Origin: CBDVBD01 sp965372135 | Lineage (GTDB): Bacteria > Electryoneota > RPQS01 > CBDVBD01 | DNA: 52,504 nucleotides | Direction: 5' to 3' | Assembly (NCBI GenBank): GCA_965372135.1 | Contig: CBDVBD010000002.1 | Location: 1 to 52,504 of the forward strand | In this document: positions 1 through 8,678 of the stretch, piece after piece | How positions within the stretch are numbered: the stretch's first letter is position 1 | How the letters are laid out: each line of letters opens with the position of its first letter | Notes under the pieces: model-generated | What the model was told of the DNA's origin: nothing | Database searches by the model: none | Seen by the model: only the letters and a program-made list of their open reading frames with translations | Program-made: the position numbers and the translations under genes

Positions 1-83
1 ATAGCTTCCGCCTGCCTTTTCTGTTTTGATAAATTTTCCTACATTTTTCAAATGAGATACTATGTTCTAATTTACTGTAAGTA
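1..83. other. Left edge, no gene seen
   Basis: AT-rich sequence downstream of the first minus-strand gene. I see no convincing terminator hairpin, RNA gene or coding frame. Confidence 0.5.
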
Positions 84-1691
84 TTACATATAACCCAATT
101 GTTCAAGCCGATTTTTGATTTCCTCCTGTTCTTCATCGGTATAGACCTCATTCACACTCTGGTCTCGATAGACCGGTAAATCTTCGTATTTGACCCATTC
201 CGGAGTGGTTCCTCCGAAGAATTCTGACCGAAATACACCTTCCAATTCTTTCGGAATAGCTGTCCCCATAGCGCCTAAAATAGTCGGTGCGAAATCCTGG
301 ATGTCGATGTCCAGATCGCTTTCACCAGGCTCCACATTTCTACCCGCCATGGCGGTCATTCCAACTGATCGGTGGTTACCGCAGTGTCCGATCCGTGGCG
401 GGAAATACAGCCTTCCTTCAGACACCTTGTTGTTGGTCACAAATTTATATCCTTCACGGTTCTGGATCAGGATGTCCGGCGCATTGTCCAGGTATCGTCC
501 TTGGAACAACTCCTCACGTTTCCAGACGCGCTTTACCATCGGTTTGCCGTCGACCGGACTTCGCAGGTTCTGGATTTTGGAAGTTAGTTCCTCCCGCACT
601 GATTCATATTTTTCGGGCGGTATGATGCCGTTGGGCTCCCGCCCTTGCAGGTTCAGGTATATATGCCCGTAGTGCGATCCGTTAATGGAAAATGCCCTGG
701 TGCGGTTCCAATCCAGTTCCAAATTAAATGCTCTTGCCAGCTTCTTTACCCCTTTACTCTGCGGATGGATTTTATATCTCAATCCCATGACATCCAGCCG
801 AATCGCCAGTCGTGCTGCAAAATTAAGAAGAACCTTCGCCGACTTGCGTTTTTGAAATCCGTTACGCGCCAACCACAAATTAAGGTCAGTTTCCTGATAT
901 AATTCCCCAAATCCGTGGTCGGAAAATACGATTAGTAAATCCCGGTCGGTCAAGTGTGAGCGGATTTCCTCAATGGCACGGTCTAACATGCGGTAAACCT
1001 CACAGATTGCAGGGTAGGCGTCGCCTACCGCCGCTTCCTTGATCTGCGGGAACAGGGCGTGCTGGAAAATATCCAGATGCTGAAACTGCACCAAGAAGAA
1101 ATCCCAGGGTTGGTTTTCCAGGAGATATAGTGCCGCTTTTCGCCTGGCATCGAGTACCTTCACGATTGTTTTGGTGTAGTTTTCAATGCCCGCTTGACCA
1201 CCAACCGAGGGATTCTGGAAAATCCGGTAATCGGGGATTTGCCGAAACAGTTCATCCTTTAGCTCAGAAGGGTAAACAAATGCCGATTTTTCACCAGGAC
1301 TTAGGAATCCGCCGACAACGACACCATTGATCGGTGGAGGGGGATAAGTAAATGGTGCATTGAGGAGTATCGGACGTTGCCCCGCCGCTGCCAACCGTTC
1401 CCAGAAAGTCACCGCAGGCAGGTCTTTGAAATTGACTAATTTCGTCAGGTAGGAACCGGGTTGATACAATGAAAAATCATAGATTCCGTGACTGCCGGGT
1501 TTTAGCCCCATGTGAAAAGAGGTCCATGCCAACGCGGTCATCGGCGGCGTGGTGGAGTGCATATTGGCACGTCTGCCATCAGCGATAACCTGCTTCAAAT
1601 TCGGCATCATCCCCCGTTCCATCAAGGGATCAAGGATATCCCAGGTGGCGCCGTCTAATCCGATGACTGCTATTCGCTGACACGGTTCCAT
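84..1691 (-). CDS. Alkaline-phosphatase-fold phosphodiesterase (type I phosphodiesterase/nucleotide pyrophosphatase family)
   Basis: About 535 residues. The N-terminal GLDGATWD segment carries the first metal-binding Asp, the TALAWTS segment carries the likely nucleophilic Thr, SDHGFGE supplies the Asp/His metal pair, and IGHCGNH a late His. This is the layout of the alkaline phosphatase/sulfatase/NPP superfamily, which hydrolyses phosphate or sulfate esters; the substrate is unknown. No signal peptide is evident, so it may be cytoplasmic. The C-terminus (EEIKNRLEQLGYM) is a charged helix ending in LGY plus a hydrophobic residue, also found in the upstream paralog. I chose the ATG at 1691 because AAGGGA lies upstream of it; an in-frame ATG at 1733 has no ribosome site. 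It follows its paralog closely and is probably co-transcribed with it. Confidence 0.8.
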   Translation of the reverse strand: MEPCQRIAVIGLDGATWDILDPLMERGMMPNLKQVIADGRRANMHSTTPPMTALAWTSFHMGLKPGSHGIYDFSLYQPGSYLTKLVNFKDLPAVTFWERLAAAGQRPILLNAPFTYPPPPINGVVVGGFLSPGEKSAFVYPSELKDELFRQIPDYRIFQNPSVGGQAGIENYTKTIVKVLDARRKAALYLLENQPWDFFLVQFQHLDIFQHALFPQIKEAAVGDAYPAICEVYRMLDRAIEEIRSHLTDRDLLIVFSDHGFGELYQETDLNLWLARNGFQKRKSAKVLLNFAARLAIRLDVMGLRYKIHPQSKGVKKLARAFNLELDWNRTRAFSINGSHYGHIYLNLQGREPNGIIPPEKYESVREELTSKIQNLRSPVDGKPMVKRVWKREELFQGRYLDNAPDILIQNREGYKFVTNNKVSEGRLYFPPRIGHCGNHRSVGMTAMAGRNVEPGESDLDIDIQDFAPTILGAMGTAIPKELEGVFRSEFFGGTTPEWVKYEDLPVYRDQSVNEVYTDEEQEEIKNRLEQLGYM

Positions 1692-1741
1692 TGCCAAATT
1701 GGTTTCCCTTATAGTTAAGCAATAATAGCGCATTCAGAGTA

Positions 1742-3448
1742 TTACAAATACCCGAGATCGCGCAAACGCTTTTCAATTATTTCTTGTTCTTCTTTAGAGT
1801 AGGATGATTGGTCTCCGGTGTCCAAATCTCGGGTCCTATCCGAAGAGAATTTGCCTTCCGCAGTTATTGGCTGGGCTTTTTTCGGTGTTTTGTCGGAGAA
1901 CAGTTGTTCCGGCGGTGATCCCGGCATTGCAGCGGGAATTTCCATCCCCAAAGCGGTAAGCACGGTCGGTGCGATGTCGATGATATTCATGACGTCCAAG
2001 TCGCATTGGCTGTTAATTCCGGGACCGCGGATTCCAAATACGCCGTGTAACGCATGCTTCCCGTTCACTTCCACGCCGAACGGTTCCCCGATTTTTTCTT
2101 CGGTAGTGAAAAGCACACCATGCAAATCCTCCAACGTGGTATCACAATCGTACAAGTAATCCCCCCATTCGATCACCAAATCCGGGCAATCCGCCGACCG
2201 ATTCGCCAAGGGATATGCTTCATGGCGCATCCACACTTTTCTGATGGGCTTGCGCCCGTTACGCGGATCAACCAGCGCCTCCAGTTTGTTCTTCACCTCC
2301 TTAATCAAGCTGCGATATTCCTCACCGGGTTGGACCATGCCTCCCGGTTCCCTGCCTGCTAAATTTACCCGCAAGACTTCGGCTTTCCGCCAGCCGTACA
2401 GTTTGGTTTTTTCCGGATCGATTACCGACAATCCCAATCGGGTGCCCACGCTGGTGTGCAGGTTCGGGAAAAAGCGGTTGAATATATTCTTCACTTCACG
2501 GGGCACGTTCCGTTTTATCCATGACTGAAGCTTGTCCGCTCTTTTTAGCGTCTCGAATTTTGCATCGGTCTTGATGGATAAATATCCTTCCTGCGCCAAC
2601 CAACGATTCAGGTAGAAAATACCATGTACGGCAGCACCACCATGGTCACTGGTAACGAGGGTAATTGCTTCTGGACCCGCCCAATCCACCAGTCTGCCCA
2701 AGTAATCATCCACCTGGTCGTACAAACGGTCTATTTGATTGCGCCATTGGCTGGCTTCTGTCGCATGATAAGCGGGATGAGCTGGATCAACGTACTTCCA
2801 GAGAGCATGGAGTACTCGATCCAAGGCAGTGAAAATCACGGTGGCAAGATCGGGGTGGTATCGTTCCAACAGGAACTCCGTAGCGCGCATCCTGGCTTCC
2901 ATCTGTTTGGATATCGCCTCAATAAAATCATCAGCGGAATGAAATTGTGCAGCGGTAATTTCAATACGATAATCCGGAACCGCTTCCATCAACGCCGCCT
3001 TCTCCGATGCAGGTGTCACAAAGGCACTTGCCTCACCGGGACTATCCATACCGGAAATTACTACACCACCATTCACTGGCTGCGGTGGGTAGGTCATGGG
3101 AACGTTTATTGTCACCGTTTTCAATCCATGACGTGCAACGATCTCCCAATAATTATCCCCCTGCTTGTTACCGCCCAGTACCGGTTCGTCAATCCACGTC
3201 CCCGGTTTTCGCCGGAAGAATTCGTAGATTCCGTGACCTTCCGGAGGTAACCCGGTGGAGATAGTGGACCAAGCCGCGCTGGACAACACCGGGAAAGTGG
3301 ATCGCATTCGGCATCGGATTCCTTTTTCCCCTAAGGCGTTGAAATTGGGCAATCCACCAGCCTCGATGCGTCGATTTATATAGTCCGGATCGGCAGCATC
3401 AATCCCCACAAGTAGGACTTTAGGTCCTTTGTGTCTGTAATTTTTCAT
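1742..3448 (-). CDS. Alkaline-phosphatase-fold phosphodiesterase, paralog of the downstream gene
   Basis: 568 residues of the same superfamily as the gene it precedes. VGIDAADPD holds the N-terminal metal Asp, SSAAWSTISTG the nucleophile region, SDHGGAAVHG the Asp/His metal ligands and KHALHGVFGI a late His. The C-terminus (EEQEIIEKRLRDLGYL) repeats the LGY-ending charged tail. Such tandem pairs are common in FCB and related genomes and are sometimes linked to surface glycan or phospho-head-group metabolism, but nothing here fixes the substrate. The 5' leader from the predicted promoter is only about 25-30 nt and shows no clear Shine-Dalgarno. First gene of a two-gene operon. Confidence 0.8.
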   Translation of the reverse strand: MKNYRHKGPKVLLVGIDAADPDYINRRIEAGGLPNFNALGEKGIRCRMRSTFPVLSSAAWSTISTGLPPEGHGIYEFFRRKPGTWIDEPVLGGNKQGDNYWEIVARHGLKTVTINVPMTYPPQPVNGGVVISGMDSPGEASAFVTPASEKAALMEAVPDYRIEITAAQFHSADDFIEAISKQMEARMRATEFLLERYHPDLATVIFTALDRVLHALWKYVDPAHPAYHATEASQWRNQIDRLYDQVDDYLGRLVDWAGPEAITLVTSDHGGAAVHGIFYLNRWLAQEGYLSIKTDAKFETLKRADKLQSWIKRNVPREVKNIFNRFFPNLHTSVGTRLGLSVIDPEKTKLYGWRKAEVLRVNLAGREPGGMVQPGEEYRSLIKEVKNKLEALVDPRNGRKPIRKVWMRHEAYPLANRSADCPDLVIEWGDYLYDCDTTLEDLHGVLFTTEEKIGEPFGVEVNGKHALHGVFGIRGPGINSQCDLDVMNIIDIAPTVLTALGMEIPAAMPGSPPEQLFSDKTPKKAQPITAEGKFSSDRTRDLDTGDQSSYSKEEQEIIEKRLRDLGYL

Positions 3449-3482
3449 ATATAAGTGCTAATTGTTTATACCTGATGCTAAC

Positions 3483-3511
3483 AATATAACAATATCATAA
3501 ATCGATGTCAA
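3483..3511 (-). promoter_or_regulatory. Predicted sigma70-like promoter of the phosphodiesterase pair
   Basis: On the minus strand TTGACA (3511-3506) is followed after exactly 17 nt by TATATT (3488-3483), about 35 nt before the start codon. It matches the pattern seen upstream of ten other units in this window. Confidence 0.7.
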
Positions 3512-3551
3512 CTCCTATTTGATCACTATTTAGAATCTATTAACTGTCACA

Positions 3552-3590
3552 ATCAGGAAAACCCGTGTTAAATACACGGGTTTTCCTGAT
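3552..3590 (-). terminator. Perfect 16-bp hairpin after the C25 protease gene
   Basis: A perfect inverted repeat with 16-nt arms (ATCAGGAAAACCCGTG) and a 7-nt loop lies 74 nt beyond the protease stop codon, between it and the next promoter. A run of T lies inside the 3' arm rather than after it. It is a probable terminator for leftward transcription. Confidence 0.65.
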
Positions 3591-3663
3591 ATCATATACA
3601 TGCTAATCTCACATCGGATATGCTTTTAATCGCTTAAGCACTCGAGTGCCGGTCATAGATTTC

Positions 3664-6600
3664 CTAATGCTCTGCAGTAACCACGTAAAACAGCTTAACA
3701 TTGGATTGTATTGCATTTACATGCATATACGTGGTATCCGGAGTGGAATCATGGAAATTACCGGGTCCCGGTGTGAAATCCGGCACCGTATCCAGATAAA
3801 TGTTGTACCGGCTGACAGTAATGGGAAAACCGCTGGTGTCTTCCGTGACCGGCGACCAGGTGAGCACCGAATGGTCGCCCACTTTTTGAATCACAAAATT
3901 ATCCACGAATTCGGGCGGTGCTGACGGGGCATCACTGACAATAAATGTCACCGGAACCACCACTTGTGAATTGTTAGGATCGTTATTACTGATAGTCACA
4001 TTAGCTTCATAGGTTCCAGTATCCAGTTCCACTGCATTCATCTTGAATGTCAATTCATCAGAGTTTCCAGGTTCAACCGTTCCAAATAGCGGCGTCACTT
4101 CCAACCATTGTCCCGGCATGGCGAATTCAATCGCCATATTGTTGTGTAAGTATGCTTGGTTGTATGCCACCTGCAGTCCATCGGTACCATTGTGATCTTC
4201 GATGCCCACCGTGCAGCTGGTCAGGTAGGTAACCAGGTTTTGGTATTGAAATACAATCCTACCGTTAGCGTACAGAATAGCTTCGAAGGTATACGGACCT
4301 CCGATACCGATATGGTCCATGTTATCGAATTGCATAATAAAGCGCTGATTGGCGGTGTCCTGGTAGTAATAGATATCACCGCTGCCCGGTGGATACAAAT
4401 CATCCCAGAACGGTGCCAGTAACGCGTTAGGATTGCTAGCATAAGGAATGGTCCGGTTACTATAAGTGGTTAGGGTAGAAGTGAAGCTCATCCAGCCATT
4501 GGAACATACCCGGATGGAGTTATAGTTCTGACCGTAGAATTCCATGGTAAAACCTAAACCGAAAGGACCGACATTCTGGTCGTCACCGGTGATCCCAGTG
4601 TTGGTGCCGATAGTGGCAATCTCTACCCAAGAATACACCGGACCGCCGGGTTCGTCGGAGTCGATCCAGACATACCCGAAGTTATCAGGTCCTCCGGAAT
4701 TGTCCAATTGCCCCCCACCGCTTTGTCCTTGGTCGGAAATATCCACAGTAAAGGGGTTCTTGCTGCTGTAATCGATGTAGTCCCGTCGGACTAATGGTGT
4801 AAAGGGGAGTATCGGATTATCCAATCCGCCGTCACTAACGTAGAAAATCGATATCGAGTAATTCAGGTTGGAAGCACCGGTATTGGAGACAGTGACATAC
4901 TGTTCCGTGGAGTCGCCGGGTGCAGCAAAACCGGTGACTGACAGCGGATTCACAATGATATTCGGGGGATCGATCAGCGTACCCGGATCAGTAGTAAACA
5001 GGATCGCTCTGCCGTTGGTTAATGCCGCCGCCGCCGGAGGGTATTGGTTGTTAAATGTGTATTCTAATCCAATGGATTGATCCTGGTTATCGATACCTAC
5101 AGATGCATAATTGTCGTAGTTATCCCCATTAGTTACATACATATACTGCACACGGATTTCCGCATCATTGGTGGGTGTCGGGTAGTAGTTCTCATCGTAG
5201 ATGATCACCTGGAACGTTTCCCGGTCACCACTTCCCAAGTTGTACACCCGGCTCCATTCTATGATGAACAAATGGTCACTGGGATCGTAGTATTTCCACA
5301 CCCTGCCGTCGCCTGAGCTGTAACATCGGAAGTCATCCCATAGGGCGCTGACCTGAGATAACGCTCCCAATGCCCCCGGAATCCGCCAGTTCTGTGCGTG
5401 GGCAAGATCAGATTGATCCCCAAACGCCAACCAGCCATTGGAACAAACTGTAATACCACTGTAGGTTTGACCGTAGTAATTAACGGTGAATGTCAGCGGT
5501 ACATAAACAGACACATCTTGATTTTCCCCATAGTCTGGGAGGGAAAGCAATGTTCCGGATCCTTGGTGACCGGGATCGATGTCCACCCATGAATAAGAAG
5601 GTGCCTTATTGTAGAAGAGGTCCTCGTTGTCAAATGCGTAGTATCCATAGGCGTCCGGTCCCATGGGATCCGTGACTACCACTGTGCCGATTGTGTCCTG
5701 GAATACTACAGTATCCCGGAATCCGGAGGCATTTTCCAGATACAATGTGACTTCAAACGGGGTGCCGTTGAACAAGGTAGTATCGGCTTGAAGTTGGAAT
5801 CGATTAGTGGAGTTGGTTCCCGTGGCTCCCTGATTGATAGCGGGGTAGGTACCGGTGGCATCCAATATCGTGATGGCAGGGTTGTCTACCGCTACGGTTG
5901 CAGTGATTCCTGAAGGCGCATCCACCTGTCCTACATTTTCCAATGTCACTTGCAGGTTCACTATTTCCCCAGCATCGAATATTCCGTTTCCGGCATTCAC
6001 CCAGGCGTGGGAATCGTATTCCAAATCGATTTCCTCGATGGAAAGTACTACTAAAGAGGTATAGATAGTCCGATTCATGTCGGTAATCTCCAACTCCAAC
6101 TGAATGTCATAACCATGGGGAATTGTCGATGCCAATGTCACCTCGAAATCGTCGGTGGGAGTTACTTGACTACCTCCTGAAATGTTACCATAAGACACCG
6201 TTGTATTGCCCATGGAGGCTACATACGGATCGCTGGTACTGATAGTTGCGGACACACCATTTGCCGAGGAAGTTCCCCAGTTCTTCAATGTTACATTGAT
6301 TTCCAATGCCTCACCGGGATTCGCTTCCCCGTTGTTATTTCCCTGGCTGTAGCCGCTGTTGTCGTCATCAATCGCTACTGACACCGGCGCCACATTCCTG
6401 GGCGAAGATTGTACCAATGCATAGCCTACTACCGGTTTCAGGTTATGTCCCGAAACCGTGATAAATAAGCTATCTGCCGTGGTCGCCGTGATTGGCAGTG
6501 ACACTTCACCAGTGGCATCGGTTAAACCGCCAACCATGGTTTCGTTTGCTTTATAGATATGGACATAAGCCCCTTCTAAAGGTAGCAACGATGCGTCTTC

Positions 6601-8421
6601 CACCGATATTGTGACCATATTGGTTCCGATGGAAATCGAGGATGGGTAGTCTGCCGAAATCACTTCCGGAGTATCCGTCCAAATCTCGGTAGAAGGGTCG
6701 CCCATTAAGTTGTTCCAATAACAATACTCATAAGACTCGTGGGGACCCGACCATCCAATTGACTGCCATAAGAAATGAGCTTTCCCTATCGCTAAAGCAT
6801 CTCCGACGTTATATTGCCCAAGGGTTATTAATGCGTGAAAGAATGAACCATCAAATATGTTGTTTGGTTGGGTATGTGTCCCAGAAGTCGCCGTTGCGAT
6901 TGCCGCAATTGCTCCTTGGGGTTGTAGTTCACTCCCCTGTGCAAGCAGACACTCAGACACATCGTCACTGCTGACAAAATCGCCGGTACCACAGCTAAGA
7001 TTCAAACATAACGGATTCATGTAGCCGTTACTTAATTCATCTACGTGACTGCAATAGACTTCACCAACCCATGCGGGACGGTGATTCCATATGCCTACAC
7101 CGGCATTAATCCTGCTTTGGATGGTCGATTCAGACGCGCTGTAGCCATGTGTGTCCAAATTTATCTGTTGATACCCAGCGCTGTATAACAACTGTCGGAC
7201 ATATTCCATGGTGTGAACGGTGGAGGTAACCGACATAGATGTTCCGGCGTACATCCAAGCATCCTGGAACCAATTAGGATTTGAACCCCCCATATATGGA
7301 TTACTTTCATATTTAATGAGCTTCTTTCGGATGGCTCTCAAATCATTAATGAGATTAAAGGATAACCGTCCGATAGCAATCTCGGCAATGTAGTCACCAC
7401 CCTCTAACAGAGAATAACCATAATCCGATATTGACGATGCCGCTGCTACACTGTATGAGCCGGAAGCATCCCCCACTATCATTACATATTCCAATGGTGG
7501 ATCCTGGTTGGGATTGTGGTACATGTTGTAGATATAGTTGTAGATATTACTTGCCGATGTACCCGTCACCGAGGTGGTCACTACTTCGACGTTGTAGCCT
7601 TTTTTCTGTTTCCACTTGGCGATTTTATTGGCTTCGGTCAGTACTGTTGAGTTGTTGTAGCAGATTATCAATATAGTGCCGAATCCTGCTCCAGGGTCCT
7701 GCAAATCCAGCTCATCAAAATTCAACACCTCATGACGGTAAAAGGGCATCATCCCCCGGGATAACCGTCTTTCCGACACCTGCTTTTCGTTGACTCCCTG
7801 CCCGCCGGTGTGTTCCACCGACACGGACAGATCAGAATACATCCGAAGCTGCTGCGTCACCGGATTATATTGTACCGGATACATAGTCACTGCCACCAAC
7901 CGAAAATCCCGAGCAACCACCGGCTCGGAAATTTCCGCCAAATTGTCAGGATAAAATGCATCCGCCCGATAACAGTCACCGTTGAATTCCAACGCATCAC
8001 CTGCTGCTGCCACATCCATCAGGTCTTCTTCCTGCACCGGCGGTACATTCACCCCATTCACCACCGTGAATTCCCCGGCTTCCACGTGCAATTCCACGTT
8101 ACCTGTCGCCGGAATCGCCACCAGCTTTACCACTTTCGGCAGATCAGGATACCCAACTTGCCATGTGTTCCATTCACCTGGGATTGTCAATTTCGAGAAT
8201 GTTTCCCCATTAAGGGTGATACCATCTATTTGAATACCACTTACAGACAATGTAAAATCCGTTCCGTTTTCGTCGGATCGTAGTACAGTTGCCGATACCG
8301 CTTCATTGTTTGCCGTGCTTCCCACGGTGACCCATTCACCGTAACACCATCCGGCAATTAGCATCAGACCGATCAACATCCATCCCCTTATCTCGCGTAA
8401 AAATGATCCGTTCGATTGCAT
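3664..8421 (-). CDS. Secreted gingipain-fold (C25) cysteine peptidase with long multidomain C-terminal region
   Basis: About 1585 residues from the ATG at 8421, chosen because GGAG precedes it and a signal peptide (hydrophobic stretch around MLIGLMLIAGW) starts there. An earlier in-frame ATG at 8493 lies almost on the -10 box. Residues about 30-245 look like a gingipain-type propeptide. The peptidase domain begins near 247 (TILIICYNN), with candidate catalytic His447 (WNHRPAW) and Cys477 (NLSCGTGDF), a spacing close to the His-Cys pair of gingipains. The rest is beta-rich: CARDB-like repeats, two related lectin-like or jelly-roll modules (each with VCSNGW), and a terminal fibronectin III-like domain. 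It probably degrades proteins at the cell surface or outside. I see no type IX secretion tail at its end, although another protein in this window has one. It is the only gene of its unit. Confidence 0.85.
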   Translation of the reverse strand: MQSNGSFLREIRGWMLIGLMLIAGWCYGEWVTVGSTANNEAVSATVLRSDENGTDFTLSVSGIQIDGITLNGETFSKLTIPGEWNTWQVGYPDLPKVVKLVAIPATGNVELHVEAGEFTVVNGVNVPPVQEEDLMDVAAAGDALEFNGDCYRADAFYPDNLAEISEPVVARDFRLVAVTMYPVQYNPVTQQLRMYSDLSVSVEHTGGQGVNEKQVSERRLSRGMMPFYRHEVLNFDELDLQDPGAGFGTILIICYNNSTVLTEANKIAKWKQKKGYNVEVVTTSVTGTSASNIYNYIYNMYHNPNQDPPLEYVMIVGDASGSYSVAAASSISDYGYSLLEGGDYIAEIAIGRLSFNLINDLRAIRKKLIKYESNPYMGGSNPNWFQDAWMYAGTSMSVTSTVHTMEYVRQLLYSAGYQQINLDTHGYSASESTIQSRINAGVGIWNHRPAWVGEVYCSHVDELSNGYMNPLCLNLSCGTGDFVSSDDVSECLLAQGSELQPQGAIAAIATATSGTHTQPNNIFDGSFFHALITLGQYNVGDALAIGKAHFLWQSIGWSGPHESYEYCYWNNLMGDPSTEIWTDTPEVISADYPSSISIGTNMVTISVEDASLLPLEGAYVHIYKANETMVGGLTDATGEVSLPITATTADSLFITVSGHNLKPVVGYALVQSSPRNVAPVSVAIDDDNSGYSQGNNNGEANPGEALEINVTLKNWGTSSANGVSATISTSDPYVASMGNTTVSYGNISGGSQVTPTDDFEVTLASTIPHGYDIQLELEITDMNRTIYTSLVVLSIEEIDLEYDSHAWVNAGNGIFDAGEIVNLQVTLENVGQVDAPSGITATVAVDNPAITILDATGTYPAINQGATGTNSTNRFQLQADTTLFNGTPFEVTLYLENASGFRDTVVFQDTIGTVVVTDPMGPDAYGYYAFDNEDLFYNKAPSYSWVDIDPGHQGSGTLLSLPDYGENQDVSVYVPLTFTVNYYGQTYSGITVCSNGWLAFGDQSDLAHAQNWRIPGALGALSQVSALWDDFRCYSSGDGRVWKYYDPSDHLFIIEWSRVYNLGSGDRETFQVIIYDENYYPTPTNDAEIRVQYMYVTNGDNYDNYASVGIDNQDQSIGLEYTFNNQYPPAAAALTNGRAILFTTDPGTLIDPPNIIVNPLSVTGFAAPGDSTEQYVTVSNTGASNLNYSISIFYVSDGGLDNPILPFTPLVRRDYIDYSSKNPFTVDISDQGQSGGGQLDNSGGPDNFGYVWIDSDEPGGPVYSWVEIATIGTNTGITGDDQNVGPFGLGFTMEFYGQNYNSIRVCSNGWMSFTSTLTTYSNRTIPYASNPNALLAPFWDDLYPPGSGDIYYYQDTANQRFIMQFDNMDHIGIGGPYTFEAILYANGRIVFQYQNLVTYLTSCTVGIEDHNGTDGLQVAYNQAYLHNNMAIEFAMPGQWLEVTPLFGTVEPGNSDELTFKMNAVELDTGTYEANVTISNNDPNNSQVVVPVTFIVSDAPSAPPEFVDNFVIQKVGDHSVLTWSPVTEDTSGFPITVSRYNIYLDTVPDFTPGPGNFHDSTPDTTYMHVNAIQSNVKLFYVVTAEH

Positions 8422-8508
8422 AAAAACTACTCCGTTTCTTTCTACAATGAGGATGGTTAAAAGCCAAAACTTGCCCATCAAGGACGATTCCAAATTATCG
8501 ATACATTA

Positions 8509-8537
8509 AATATACTAATAATCTCTAATTTATTCAA
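8509..8537 (-). promoter_or_regulatory. Predicted promoter of the C25 peptidase gene
   Basis: Minus strand TTGAAT (8537-8532), 17-nt spacer, TATATT (8514-8509). The start codon at 8421 lies about 90 nt downstream, which supports that start over the one at 8493. Confidence 0.65.
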
Positions 8538-8612
8538 GCATTTATTTTGTTAGTAGTAATTTTTTTCCATTAGACCCGATTGTAATAGTATTGTTCCCCA
8601 ACTATGAAAAAC

Positions 8613-8638
8613 AACGGCTCCGATAATTCGGAACCGTT
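8613..8638 (-). terminator. Rho-independent terminator after the TonB receptor
   Basis: An 11-bp stem with one mismatch (AACGGTTCCGA on the minus strand) and a 4-nt loop is followed by a GTTTTTC tract, 41 nt past the receptor stop codon. Confidence 0.75.
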
Positions 8639-8678
8639 TGTAATATAGAGACTTACGCCGTAGTAGTTATCGTGACGC

